Shown here piece by piece: positions 33,006 through 41,036 of a stretch of 54,130 nucleotides of DNA (position 1 is the stretch's first letter; each line of letters begins with the position of its first letter). Origin of the DNA: UBA4644 sp964646225. Lineage in GTDB: Bacteria; Bacillota; Clostridia; Oscillospirales; Butyricicoccaceae. The position numbers and the translations under genes were made by a program. Below the pieces are notes generated by a model that saw only the letters and a list, made by a program, of their open reading frames with translations, was not told where the DNA came from and ran no database searches. Location: positions 1 through 54,130 of the forward strand of contig CAZYAD010000005.1 in NCBI GenBank assembly GCA_964646225.1, read 5' to 3'.

Positions 33006-33608
33006 TTAAAACAGTCGCTTCAGGGCCGCCCGGACGATCTCGTCGGTGGCCAGTCCACCGGTATCCACGCCCTGCAGGGCGTTGACCGCCACAGCGCGGG
33101 GATAGCCCAGCACCGCCAGCGCCGCCAGCGCATCCTCCATGGCGCCGCCGGGAGCCGCCAGTCCGGCCATAGCCTCGCCGGAAGCGCCGGAGGCCGCCTC
33201 CAGCTGATCCCGGGACATTTTGTCCTTCATTTCCAGCAGAATGCGCTGGGCCAGCTTTTTGCCGATGCCCGGGGCGGCGGTCAGCGCCTTTTCATCCCCG
33301 GAGATCACGCACAGCGCCAGCTTTTCGGGGGTCACCGCCCCCAGAATGGCCAGTGCCGCCTTCGGCCCCACGCCGGAGACCGCGATCAACTGCCTGAAGC
33401 AGGCCAGCTCCTCCTTCCGCACAAAGCCGTACAGCTCAAAGATCCCCTCCCGCACATGGAGGTAGGTGTAAAAGGTGGTGTTTTCGCCGGGCCGGACCGC
33501 CCTGGCCGAGGGATAGGAGGTGTTGATGGCATAGCCCACGCCTCCGGCGTCCACCACCACCATACCCGGCTCTGCGGCAGCCGCCTTTCCGGAAATATAA
33601 TAAAACAT
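33006..33608 (-). CDS. ruvA: Holliday junction binding protein RuvA
   Basis: 200 residues from ATG 33608 (MFYYISGKAAAAEPGMVVVD), with AGGAG close upstream; a GTG at 33620 is an alternative. OB-fold N-domain, two helix-hairpin-helix motifs (VSGVGPKAALAIL and APGIGKKLAQRILLEM) and a C-terminal domain that contacts RuvB. It has its own promoter at 33642-33670, after the terminator of the decayed CarD gene. Confidence 0.95.
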   Translation of the reverse strand: MFYYISGKAAAAEPGMVVVDAGGVGYAINTSYPSARAVRPGENTTFYTYLHVREGIFELYGFVRKEELACFRQLIAVSGVGPKAALAILGAVTPEKLALCVISGDEKALTAAPGIGKKLAQRILLEMKDKMSRDQLEAASGASGEAMAGLAAPGGAMEDALAALAVLGYPRAVAVNALQGVDTGGLATDEIVRAALKRLF

Positions 33609-33641
33609 GGTGCTCCTCACTCACAACAAAGATTTACCTTT

Positions 33642-33670
33642 ATCATAGCACATCCGTTCGAGTTGCACAA
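33642..33670 (-). promoter_or_regulatory. Promoter of ruvAB
   Basis: Minus-strand TTGTGC (33665-33670), 17-bp spacer, TATGAT (33642-33647) preceded by TGTGC. About 35 bp before the ruvA start. It shares the TGTGCTA extended -10 pattern seen at several promoters here. Confidence 0.7.
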
Positions 33671-33732
33671 CAGAAACTTCTTGTTGTTTTCCGACAGAAC
33701 CCCTCCGCAGGGTCGGCTGCGCAGACTGAGAA

Positions 33733-33757
33733 AAAGGACGGGGCAGCCCCGTCCTTT
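33733..33757. terminator. Terminator after the CarD-family remnant
   Basis: GGACGGGG / CCCCGTCC stem with AAA/TTT extension (33733-33757, loop CAG), then TTTTT on the minus strand (33731-33735 region). Four bases past the remnant's stop codon, upstream of the ruvA promoter. Confidence 0.85.
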
Positions 33758-33761
33758 CCGC

Positions 33762-34071
33762 TCATTCCTTCAGCGTGCGGCGAATGTACTCCTCCACCTG
33801 CTCCCGGGGGATGTCCAGCGCCACGGCCAGCTCGCCGTAGAGCGTGTCCTCCGCCCGCTTGCGATAACACTCGTCCACCTGCCCGCCCTTGCGGCCGGCG
33901 GCGTGGGCCGTCTGCTGCCGGGCATAGATGGTCTTGATCAGCTGCACCAGATCGGCGCAGTCATGGTTTTCCAGCATCCGCTGGTAATATTCCCCTGCCA
34001 GCCGTGCACCCCGGCCCTCCACCGGCACCTCCCGGATCCGGGGAAATGATCAATTCTCCCGGTTGAAACAT
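33762..34071 (-). pseudogene. Decayed CarD/CdnL-family transcription regulator
   Basis: The last 88 codons encode a CarD C-terminal helical domain: LVQLIKTIYARQQ, then CYRKRAEDTLYGELAVALDI and PREQVEEYIRRTLKE, the family hallmark. The N-terminal RNA-polymerase-binding domain is missing. At 34071 an ATG with a perfect AAAGGAGG starts MFQPGELII, a CarD-like N-terminus, but this frame passes into unrelated sequence within about ten codons; the C-terminal domain follows in another frame. An internal deletion removing most of the N-domain explains both. A GTG at 34028 could still yield the C-domain alone. Promoter, ribosome binding site and terminator remain intact. Confidence 0.75.
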
Positions 34072-34102
34072 AAGCAGCCTCCTTTTGTGCATCCTTTTCT
34101 CC

Positions 34103-34132
34103 ATTTTAGCACATTTCGCAGGGAGAATGTAA
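34103..34132 (-). promoter_or_regulatory. Promoter of the CarD-family remnant
   Basis: Minus-strand TTACAT (34127-34132), 18-bp spacer, TAAAAT (34103-34108) preceded by TGTGC. It lies about 30 bp upstream of the AAAGGAGG and ATG at 34071. Confidence 0.6.
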
Positions 34133-34159
34133 GGCCTTTTTCACAAAAAGAGTGTTCCG

Positions 34160-35332
34160 TCAGACCTTCAGCTGCCAAAGCAGCCGCTGGCTGCCGTCCT
34201 CGGACTGTCGGCAGAACAGCAGACAGTCGCCGGTGAGATACAGCTCCCAGGCGTCGGGCTCTGCGGCTTCCCACTGAACCAGCAGCGTCCCCTCCGGGAG
34301 AGAAAAGAGCTGCGCCGTCTCCCCCGTCCCGCTGTCCGCCTGCACCAGCAGCCGCGTTCCGGCGTCGTCCATCTGAACCGCCCGCACCGCCTCCTCCGCG
34401 CTTTCATGCCCCAGCGTCAGCGGCGTATAATCCATGTCCGAAAGCTGCATCAGCGCCAGCCCGTACCACCGCTCCTCACCGGCAGGGCGGCCGATCAGCA
34501 GGCTCTCGCCCCAGACGCCGATGACCGACTGTCCCAGCGTGGTCACCAGGCGACCCTCACCGGTGTCATGGTCGTAAACGCCAAAGTCGGCAGTGCCGGT
34601 CTTTCCGCCCACCCGCTGATACAGCAGCCGATGGTCATCGATTACCCGCACTGCCTGATACCGGGTATTGGCATCCCCCTGCAGTGCCGGCGGCACCGTC
34701 CGTCCGACGGCGATGCTGTTGTCCTCCTGCGCGACCATCTGATCCCCCAGCGCGGAAAGCTCTGCCGTCGGATCATAGGCCTCCACGGTGGCCTGCCACT
34801 GCGGATCCAGTGCGACCTGCCACTGGCGCTGTCCGTCGTAATAATACAGCTGCCAGGGCTCCCGCTCCAGCACCGACAGCAGCTGTGTGCCGTCATGGCT
34901 GGGCATTTCCTGCTGCGAAAGCACTGTCCCGTCCACATAATCATACAGCAGCAGCGCCGCCCCCTCCGGACTGTAGCCCATCAGCGCCATGACCCGGTCG
35001 GTCAGGGGCGTCAGGCAGCCCAGCGTGGAAAAGCCCTCCAGCACCTCTCCGGGGGTCGGCAGCGCTGCGGCGTTTTCCGGCAGCACAAAAGCCTCCTGCG
35101 GCGCGGCAGGCTCCTGTTCCGGATTGTCCGGCGCTCCGGGGCTTTTCGGCGCATCAGCCGGCCCGGGTGTCACCGGCTCCTCCGGCGTTTCCGGAGTATC
35201 CGGTGTTTCGGGCAGGGCAGGCGTCTCCTGCGGCGCAGAGGTCTGCGGCGGTTCTGCCGGTTGTGGTTCCTTCTGACAGGCGGCGCATAGCAGCAAGCCG
35301 GCCGCCAGCAGCATGGCACACAGGTGCTTCAT
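34160..35332 (-). CDS. Lipoprotein with Pro-rich linker and propeller-like domain (unknown family)
   Basis: 390 residues. Signal peptide MKHLCAMLLAAGLLLCAAC with probable lipidation at Cys19; the -3 residue is Cys rather than Leu, so the lipobox is imperfect. Residues 20-80 are a Pro/Glu/Thr-rich linker, as used to cross the cell wall. The remaining 310 residues are beta-rich with repeated short strands (VMALMGYSPEGAALLLYDYV, DDHRLLYQRVG at 232), suggestive of a beta-propeller. It shares DDHR(L/F)LY and surrounding pattern with the next lipoprotein upstream, so the two look like paralogues. No known catalytic motif. Confidence 0.8.
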   Translation of the reverse strand: MKHLCAMLLAAGLLLCAACQKEPQPAEPPQTSAPQETPALPETPDTPETPEEPVTPGPADAPKSPGAPDNPEQEPAAPQEAFVLPENAAALPTPGEVLEGFSTLGCLTPLTDRVMALMGYSPEGAALLLYDYVDGTVLSQQEMPSHDGTQLLSVLEREPWQLYYYDGQRQWQVALDPQWQATVEAYDPTAELSALGDQMVAQEDNSIAVGRTVPPALQGDANTRYQAVRVIDDHRLLYQRVGGKTGTADFGVYDHDTGEGRLVTTLGQSVIGVWGESLLIGRPAGEERWYGLALMQLSDMDYTPLTLGHESAEEAVRAVQMDDAGTRLLVQADSGTGETAQLFSLPEGTLLVQWEAAEPDAWELYLTGDCLLFCRQSEDGSQRLLWQLKV

Positions 35333-35365
35333 AAAAAGCGCTCCTTTCTGACGGAAGCTCCGTTC

Positions 35366-36889
35366 TCAAAAATGGATGCGATACAGCCAATAGGTATCGG
35401 TGTCCCATCGGCGCAGGGTCACCGCCAGCAGATGGTCGTTCACCAGCTGGATCCGGGGCTGCGCGGCAACCAGCCTGCCGTCGATCTCCCAGCGGAACAC
35501 CTCCGCTCCGCCTTCGGGCTCCCGCACCGTCACCAGATGATCCCCGCTCTCCCAGTCGGTCTCGTTCATCGCCAGAAGCGACAGATCCCCGTTGGCCTCG
35601 AGCTGCCCGGAAAAGGCCGTTTCCTCGTTGGGGTACCCCAGCTCCAGCGGTGTCAGCTCCAGCGTCTCCAGATCCACCAGCGAAAAGGCCCAGCTTCCCG
35701 GCTCGGTGAGATGGGCCCCCAGGGCCACCCCGGCCTCCTTCCGGATGACCGGCAGGGCAAAGCCCCAGTCCCCGATGGCGGTGGCGGTGCGACTTTCCAG
35801 ATCATACACGCCGCAGCCCTCCACCCATTCCCAGCCGGCCAGAGAATACAGAAACCGGTGGTCGTCCAGCGCCTGCAAAAACTGATAGCTGCGGAAGGTG
35901 GTGACATCCTCCGGATCGGTGGCTCCGCCCGCCAGCAGCAGCTCCTCGCCCAGATACAGCGAGCCCTCCCGCCGGGTGATGACCGCCCCGCCCAGCGTCC
36001 AGCGGTCGTCCTCCTCCGCCGCGCTCCCGGTGCGGATGTCCGGAAGACCACCGGTGGAAAGGATCTCCATCCGCTGCCGCCCGCCGTCGGGCATGGCCCG
36101 CTCCAGCGTCAGTACGCCGTCCGGCCCGACGCCGCCGCTGTTCCAGTTGCCCTCCAGCGTCTGGCTTTGGGCTTCAAACGCCCCCTCCGGGCTGAACAGC
36201 CGCAGACCGCAGCTGCCGTCCCGCAGATGGGTCAGCTCCACCGCCGCCGTCTCGGAAAGCAAGAAGCACTCGGTCTCCTCCACGCTCAGCTCCAGCGCCT
36301 GTCCGCCCTGAGGCATTTCGGGGGCCGCCAGCTTCTGCATCCTGCCGGAAAACCGGGGATCCAGCGCCAGATAGGCATAGGCCTCCGGCCGGGTCTCCAG
36401 CTGCGCCTCTCCGGTCAGCAGCCCGCTGAGGCACTGGGTCTGCGTGCCGTCGGCCGTCTCGGTGAAATACACCACCTGAATGGTCTCCCGTGCTTCCGCC
36501 CCCGCCTCGTCCAGGGAGAGGATGCTCCAGCAGGCCACGCCGCCCCGCAGCTCATCCCGGAACAGCGCCTCCGGCGCGGCATAGCCGCTTTCGTACTGCA
36601 CCTCCGACTGCCGCTCAGGATACTCCAGCCGGGCATATTCCTCCGCCCAGTGCTGGGTCTGGACAAAATTGCCCTCGATGCGCTCGTTGCGGCTGATGAT
36701 GGCCGTCCGGTCATAATAATCCTGCACGGTCTCGGCCTGTCCCACATCGGTGACGATGCCCGTCGGCTCCTTTGGCGGGCTCTCCGGTGCGGGGCCGGCC
36801 TCCTCCGCGGGAGGCGTGCCGTCGGCACAGGCGCACAGAAGCAGGCACAGAGACAGTGCCGCCGCCCACAGACGGTTCCGGTAGTTCAT
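35366..36889 (-). CDS. Lipoprotein related to its downstream neighbour (unknown family)
   Basis: 507 residues from ATG 36889, preceded by GGAGAGG; the frame is open further upstream but lacks a start signal. Signal peptide with lipobox LCAC (Cys21), short Pro/Glu linker, then a beta-rich extracytoplasmic protein. Residues 342-362 (DDHRFLYSLAGWEWVEGCGV) align with the DDHRLLY region of the protein at 34160, and TLELTPLELGYPNEETAF with its YTPLTLGHESAEEAV. The first 200 residues have no counterpart there. Anchored to the outer face of the membrane; function unknown. 33 bp from the downstream paralogue. Confidence 0.8.
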   Translation of the reverse strand: MNYRNRLWAAALSLCLLLCACADGTPPAEEAGPAPESPPKEPTGIVTDVGQAETVQDYYDRTAIISRNERIEGNFVQTQHWAEEYARLEYPERQSEVQYESGYAAPEALFRDELRGGVACWSILSLDEAGAEARETIQVVYFTETADGTQTQCLSGLLTGEAQLETRPEAYAYLALDPRFSGRMQKLAAPEMPQGGQALELSVEETECFLLSETAAVELTHLRDGSCGLRLFSPEGAFEAQSQTLEGNWNSGGVGPDGVLTLERAMPDGGRQRMEILSTGGLPDIRTGSAAEEDDRWTLGGAVITRREGSLYLGEELLLAGGATDPEDVTTFRSYQFLQALDDHRFLYSLAGWEWVEGCGVYDLESRTATAIGDWGFALPVIRKEAGVALGAHLTEPGSWAFSLVDLETLELTPLELGYPNEETAFSGQLEANGDLSLLAMNETDWESGDHLVTVREPEGGAEVFRWEIDGRLVAAQPRIQLVNDHLLAVTLRRWDTDTYWLYRIHF

Positions 36890-37023
36890 GCGATCCTCTC
36901 CTTTTGCTTTTTTGACCGGTTCTGACAAAAAAAGTTCCGTTTTCCGCAAAAAGCGCGAAACTTTCGGGGATTTTTTCGGTCTATAGAGTAGAAACAAAAA
37001 ACGAAAGAAAGGGGCTGTCGCCC

Positions 37024-37155
37024 ATGCTGAAAAGATCCACCCTTTCCTTTGCCCTGCTGATCCTGTGCACCGCCGTTCTGCTGGTGGTGTGCGGAAACGC
37101 CCTGTCGCAGGTGATGCTGCAGCTGCGCGCACCCCTTCTTTTTCACGGAATGTAA
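37024..37155 (+). CDS. Possible single-span membrane peptide
   Basis: 43 codons on the plus strand in the 409-bp gap between ruvC and the lipoproteins. ATG 37024 follows AAAGGGG. MLKRSTLSFALLILCTAVLL begins a basic-then-hydrophobic segment (residues 8-24) ending LRAPLLFHGM. Codon use (CTG, GTG, GCC, ATC) is like that of the neighbouring genes. No clear promoter or homologue recognised, so it may be chance. Confidence 0.4.
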   Translation: MLKRSTLSFALLILCTAVLLVVCGNALSQVMLQLRAPLLFHGM

Positions 37156-37180
37156 CGGGCTCTGCGGCGCCTGAGCGGCC

Positions 37181-37257
37181 GTCGAGGGTCCGGGACACAT
37201 CGGCAGTGTCCCGGCGAGGGCTGAGAAGGAAAGAAAACAGAGTCGGGTCGACGGAGA
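37181..37257 (+). repeat. Intergenic hairpin-box element, copy A
   Basis: GCCGTCG, then a 9-bp perfect stem (37190-37198 / 37206-37214), then box 37217-37253 (AGGGCTGAGAA...AGAAAACAGAG...GACG). The box matches copy B (49176-49212) at 30 of 37 positions with identical spacing, and B also has GCCGTCG plus a hairpin just before it. It lies between the small plus-strand frame and the ruvC stop. Confidence 0.6.
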
Positions 37258-37298
37258 ACAGCCAGGCTTTCCCCGGCTTCCCCGTCCCGCCTCCCTGA

Positions 37299-37787
37299 TC
37301 ACCTTCCCGGAAGGCTGCTGCTCATGGTGTGGGCGTGACACAGCGCAATGGCCAGCGCGTCGGCGGCGTCATCCGGCCGGGGCACGGCGTTCAGATGCAG
37401 CATCATGCGGGTCATTTCCATGACCTGCTTTTTTTCTGCCTTGCCATAGCCCACCACCGCCTGCTTCACCTGGGACGGCGTATAGGCCACCGGCGTCAGC
37501 CCCTGCTCCGCGCAGGCCGCCAGGATCACTCCCCGGGCCTGGGCCACCTGAATGCCGGTGGTGATGTTGTTGTTGAAAAACAGCTCCTCCACCGCCACCG
37601 CGTCGGGCCGCACGGTCTCCAGCAGGGTGCGCATATCCCTGAGAATCTCCATCAGGCGGCGGGACATCTCCATCCCCGCCGGGGTGGTAATAGCGCCGTA
37701 GCACAGCATCCGGCTGCGGCCCCGGACGGTCTCTACCGCGCCATAGCCCACGATGGCATAGCCGGGATCCAGTCCCAAAACGATCAT
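37299..37787 (-). CDS. ruvC: Holliday junction resolvase RuvC
   Basis: 162 residues. MIVLGLDPGYAIVGYGAVE holds the first catalytic Asp, VAVEELFFNNNITTG the Glu, and RPDDAADALAIALCHAH the final acidic pair, so the active site is complete. It resolves Holliday junctions made mobile by RuvAB. Its ATG overlaps the ynbB stop (ATGA). In this genome it is separated from ruvA by about 3.7 kb containing two lipoproteins and a decayed regulator. Confidence 0.95.
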   Translation of the reverse strand: MIVLGLDPGYAIVGYGAVETVRGRSRMLCYGAITTPAGMEMSRRLMEILRDMRTLLETVRPDAVAVEELFFNNNITTGIQVAQARGVILAACAEQGLTPVAYTPSQVKQAVVGYGKAEKKQVMEMTRMMLHLNAVPRPDDAADALAIALCHAHTMSSSLPGR

Positions 37788-39022
37788 GCGTCCTCCCGCA
37801 TGGCCTGGGCTGCCCGCAGAATGCCCAGCTTGCCCGACTCATAGGTCAGCCCGCCCTGCAAATAGCAGGTATAGGGTGCCCGCAGCGGGGCATCGCAGCT
37901 GAGCTCGATGGAGCTGCCCTGGATAAAAGCCCCTGCCGCCATGATCACCGGATCCTCATACCCGGGCATCTCACCCGGCTCGGGACTGGCGAAGCTGTCC
38001 ACCGGACTGGCGCTCTGGAGCCCCCGGCAGAACCGGATCAGCGGCTCGGCACTGCCGAAATCGATGGTCTGGATGATGTCATACCGCGCCTCGTTGGCGG
38101 CGGGCGACACCCGATAGCCCAGCTGCTCCATCACAGCGGCACAGAAGGCCCCGGTCTTCACCGCCTGTGCGGTGACATGGGGCGCCATGAAAAAGCCCTG
38201 ATACAGCGAACGGTTGACATTCAGAGAAGCGCCGCACTCCCCGCCGATGCCCGGCAGGGTCAGCCGCTCCGCCGCCCGCTCCACCAGATCGGCCCGCCCG
38301 GCGACATAGCCGCCGCAGGGTGCCAGACCGCCGCCGGGATTTTTGATGAGGGACGCCGCCATCAGGTCGGCCCCGTGGGCCAGCGGCTCGGTCTCGCAGA
38401 CGAACTCGCCGTAGCTGTTGTCCACCATGGCCACAATGTCAGGCCGGAGCGCCTTGACCGCCCGGCACAGCTGACCGATCTCCTCGGGCGAAAGGGTCCT
38501 GCGGATGCCGTAGCCCCGGCTGCGCTGGATAAACACCGCCGCTACGGCAGGGTCACGCACCGCCTCTAAAATGGCTGGCAGATCGGGCTGCCCGTCCTTC
38601 AGCGGCACCTCCCGGTAGCCGATGCCGTAATCGGGAAAGGTGCCGGGCAGCCTGCCCCGCTTGCCCACCACGGTCTCCAGCGTGTCATACACCCCGCCGG
38701 TGATGGATACCAGGGTCTGTCCCGGCCGGATGCAGGCAAACATGGCACAGGCGATAGCGTGAGTGCCGTTGACAAAGCCGGTGCGCACCAGCGCAGCCTC
38801 CGCGCCGAACACCCGGGCATAGATGCGCTCCAGCTTGTCCCGCCCCACATCATCATAGCCGTAGCCGGTAGTCCCGGCAAAATCTCCGGCCTGCACCCGC
38901 TCCTCAGCAAAGGCAGCCAGCACCCGTTCGGTGCCCGCCAGCGCGATGCGGTCGATCTCTTCAAAACGCCCCCGGCACCGCTCCTCTGCCCGGCGGGCCA
39001 GCTCCCTCATTTCCTCCGTCAT
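37784..39022 (-). CDS. YnbB-type PLP-dependent protein (methionine gamma-lyase family)
   Basis: 412 residues from ATG 39022, with AAAGGAG 8 nt upstream. Fold-type I PLP enzyme: GTTGYGYDDVGRDKLERIYA, ALVRTGFVNGTHAIA, PLP lysine in ASLIKNPGGGLAPCGGYVAG, and SRGYGIRRTLSPEEI. This is COG4100, often annotated aluminium resistance protein or cystathionine beta-lyase-like; its reaction is not established. Co-transcribed with ruvC by a 4-bp overlap, under a promoter at 39092-39121. Confidence 0.88.
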   Translation of the reverse strand: MTEEMRELARRAEERCRGRFEEIDRIALAGTERVLAAFAEERVQAGDFAGTTGYGYDDVGRDKLERIYARVFGAEAALVRTGFVNGTHAIACAMFACIRPGQTLVSITGGVYDTLETVVGKRGRLPGTFPDYGIGYREVPLKDGQPDLPAILEAVRDPAVAAVFIQRSRGYGIRRTLSPEEIGQLCRAVKALRPDIVAMVDNSYGEFVCETEPLAHGADLMAASLIKNPGGGLAPCGGYVAGRADLVERAAERLTLPGIGGECGASLNVNRSLYQGFFMAPHVTAQAVKTGAFCAAVMEQLGYRVSPAANEARYDIIQTIDFGSAEPLIRFCRGLQSASPVDSFASPEPGEMPGYEDPVIMAAGAFIQGSSIELSCDAPLRAPYTCYLQGGLTYESGKLGILRAAQAMREDA

Positions 39023-39091
39023 GGAAAATGCTCCTTTCGCTTCGGTTCTTTTCTGTCGATTGTCCTCCGGCCTTCCCGACCCGATGGCTGC

Positions 39092-39121
39092 ATTATAGCA
39101 TATTCTGCCGCCCCTCCGCAA
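39092..39121 (-). promoter_or_regulatory. Promoter of ynbB-ruvC
   Basis: Minus-strand TTGCGG (39116-39121), 18-bp spacer, TATAAT (39092-39097) with TGC before it. About 70 bp upstream of the start codon, in the gap after the histidine kinase. Confidence 0.65.
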
Positions 39122-39144
39122 CCCGGCGCCCCTGCTGCAACCCC

Positions 39145-40215
39145 TTACTCCGGCAGCTCCACCAGGAAGGTGGCGCCGCAGCCGGGGGCGCTTTCCACCC
39201 GGATGGACCCCCGGCACAGCTCCAGGATCCGTCTGACCAGCGCCAGCCCCAGGCCGTTGCCCTCGGCACGGTGGGAGGAGTCGCCCTGATAGAACTTCTC
39301 GAAAATGTGCTTCTGCACCTCCCCGCTCATGCCCTCCCCATGGTCGGTGACCGAAACGGCGATGCGCCCCGCCTGCGTGTGCATCCGCAGGGCGATCGTC
39401 CCTCCCTCCGGCGAGTGCTTGATGGCGTTGTCCAGCAGATTGAGCCACACCTGCTCCAGCAGCCCCTGGCTGCCGAAATAGGTGACCTTTTCCAGCTCGA
39501 TGTCCAGCTCGATGTGCCGGGCCGTCCATTTGCTTTCCAGCATCAGCACGCATTGCCGGAGCTGCTCGTCCAGCCGGTACTCGGCCTGATCGGGCAGCGT
39601 TTCCTGATTTTCCAGCCGGGAGAGCAGCAGCACATTTCCTGACAGGCTGCTGAGGCGGCGGGAGTTTTCCAGGATCTTCTCCACATACCGGTCATGCTTC
39701 TCCGGGGAGAGCCGGTGATTTTGCAGCAGGGTGGCATAACCCTCGATGGCGGCGATGGGCGTTTTGAACTCGTGGGAAACATTGGCCACAAAGTCCGAGC
39801 GCAGGGTCTCGATGTGGGAAAGATCATAGGTCATGGCGTTAAAGCGCCGTGCCATCTCCCGGATCTCGGTGATCGGCTCCTCCTCCGAGACCCGCACCTG
39901 GAAATTCCCCCGGGACAGCTGGTCAAAGGCACTGCCCATGCTTTGAATGGGCCGGACGATCAGCCTGCCCACATACACGGCGACAATGCCCCCCAGCAGT
40001 AGACTGCCCAAGGCAAACATCACGATGGGGATATGCCGGTTTCGCGGCTCGATGGCAACATAGTCCAGCCGGAACAGCGCCAGCCAGAGCAGGGAGATCA
40101 GCAGGAACACCACGAGGATGGTGGCAAAAATGATCCCCGCAAAGTACAGCCAGAGCCGAAAGGCCCGCCCGTCGCAGGTGCCCTTCCGGCTTCGGGCCGC
40201 CCGTCTGCTATTCAT
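39145..40215 (-). CDS. Sensor histidine kinase with minimal extracytoplasmic loop
   Basis: 356 residues. Two membrane helices (about 22-46 and 62-84) joined by only about 15 residues, then HAMP (85-138), HisKA with His148 in FVANVSHEFKTPIAAIEGYA, and HATPase with N-box LNLLDNAIKHS and G-box GNGLGLALVRRI. The tiny loop suggests sensing within the membrane or through a partner protein, as in BceS-type kinases. It overlaps the response regulator gene by 8 bp. A divergent ABC exporter is next door, a plausible partner. Confidence 0.92.
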   Translation of the reverse strand: MNSRRAARSRKGTCDGRAFRLWLYFAGIIFATILVVFLLISLLWLALFRLDYVAIEPRNRHIPIVMFALGSLLLGGIVAVYVGRLIVRPIQSMGSAFDQLSRGNFQVRVSEEEPITEIREMARRFNAMTYDLSHIETLRSDFVANVSHEFKTPIAAIEGYATLLQNHRLSPEKHDRYVEKILENSRRLSSLSGNVLLLSRLENQETLPDQAEYRLDEQLRQCVLMLESKWTARHIELDIELEKVTYFGSQGLLEQVWLNLLDNAIKHSPEGGTIALRMHTQAGRIAVSVTDHGEGMSGEVQKHIFEKFYQGDSSHRAEGNGLGLALVRRILELCRGSIRVESAPGCGATFLVELPE

Positions 40216-40885
40216 GGCCCTTCACCGCCTTGTAGCCCAACCCCCGGACGGTAACGATCTCGAAATCATGACAGTCCGCAAAGCGATCCCGCAGCCGGTT
40301 GATGTGGGTGTTGACCGTCCGCTCATCGGTCTCGCTGAACAGTCCCCAGATCTCGTCCATCAGCTGCTGCCGGGTAAAGATCTTCCCGGGATAGGACAGC
40401 AGCTTGTACAGCAGATAAAACTCCTTCTGGGGCAGGGTGCTCTCCGCCCCGTTCCGTGTGACCGTCAGGGCGTCGTAATCCAGCACCGTGCCGCCCACCG
40501 TCAGCTTCTTTTCGCTGGATATCCTGGCCCGCCGCAGCAGGGCCTCCACCCGCAGCAGCAGCTCGTTGACATTGATGGGCTTGATCATGTAATCATCCGC
40601 CCCGGCCCGAAAGGCCCGCTGCATATCGGCGAACTGCTCCTTGGCGGTCACCATCAGGATGGGCAGATCATAGTGTGCCTCCCGCAGGGCCTCTGTAAAG
40701 GCATAGCCGTCCAGCCGGGGCATCATGATATCGGCTACGATCAGGTCGATGTACTCCTTTGCCATGACCTCCAGCGCGTCCTGTCCGTCCACTGCGGACA
40801 GCGCATGATACCCGGCGTCGGTCAGCACCGTGCAGAACAGCTCCCGCATATCGGCGTTGTCCTCCACCACCAGAATTCGAAACAT
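40208..40885 (-). CDS. Response regulator, OmpR family
   Basis: 225 residues. Receiver domain MFRILVVEDNADMRELFCTV with Asp52 (LIVADIMMPRLDG) and IKPINVNELLLRVEALLRRA; winged-helix effector with VNTHINRLRDRF and VRGLGYKAV. First gene of the pair with the kinase at 39145. Its promoter carries an inverted repeat between -10 and -35 (40915-40935), suggesting repression or autoregulation. Probably controls the divergent flavodoxin-ABC operon. Confidence 0.92.
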   Translation of the reverse strand: MFRILVVEDNADMRELFCTVLTDAGYHALSAVDGQDALEVMAKEYIDLIVADIMMPRLDGYAFTEALREAHYDLPILMVTAKEQFADMQRAFRAGADDYMIKPINVNELLLRVEALLRRARISSEKKLTVGGTVLDYDALTVTRNGAESTLPQKEFYLLYKLLSYPGKIFTRQQLMDEIWGLFSETDERTVNTHINRLRDRFADCHDFEIVTVRGLGYKAVKGHE

Positions 40886-40908
40886 GGCGCAACCCCCCTT
40901 TTTTCTGC

Positions 40909-40935
40909 ATTATAACACAGGAGCATGACCTGTGT
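40909..40935 (-). promoter_or_regulatory. Promoter and inverted-repeat operator of the regulator-kinase pair
   Basis: Minus-strand TATAAT (40909-40914) with extended TGT. Directly upstream, ACACAGG-N7-CCTGTGT (40915-40921 / 40929-40935) is a perfect 7-bp inverted repeat filling the -10/-35 spacer. No good -35 hexamer at 16-18 bp. A dimeric repressor or the regulator itself could bind here. Confidence 0.6.
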
Positions 40936-40998
40936 GTAAACTTTTTGCAGTTTATGTTGAGTTGATTTTCGTGTGTCTTTGGGTTTATCTTGCTGTGC

Positions 40999-41004
40999 TA
41001 TACT
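40999..41004 (+). promoter_or_regulatory. Extended -10 promoter of the flavodoxin-ABC operon
   Basis: TATACT preceded by CTGTGC, 33 bp before the flavodoxin ATG. The -35 is weak (candidate TCTTTG region). Upstream GTTTATGTTG (40950) and GTTTATCTTG (40983) match at 8 of 10 positions, 33 bp apart (three turns), with a related GTTGAT at 40961; these could be response-regulator sites. Confidence 0.5.
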
Positions 41005-41036
41005 GCCGTTACCAACTTGTAAAGGAGCGTTTTGTG

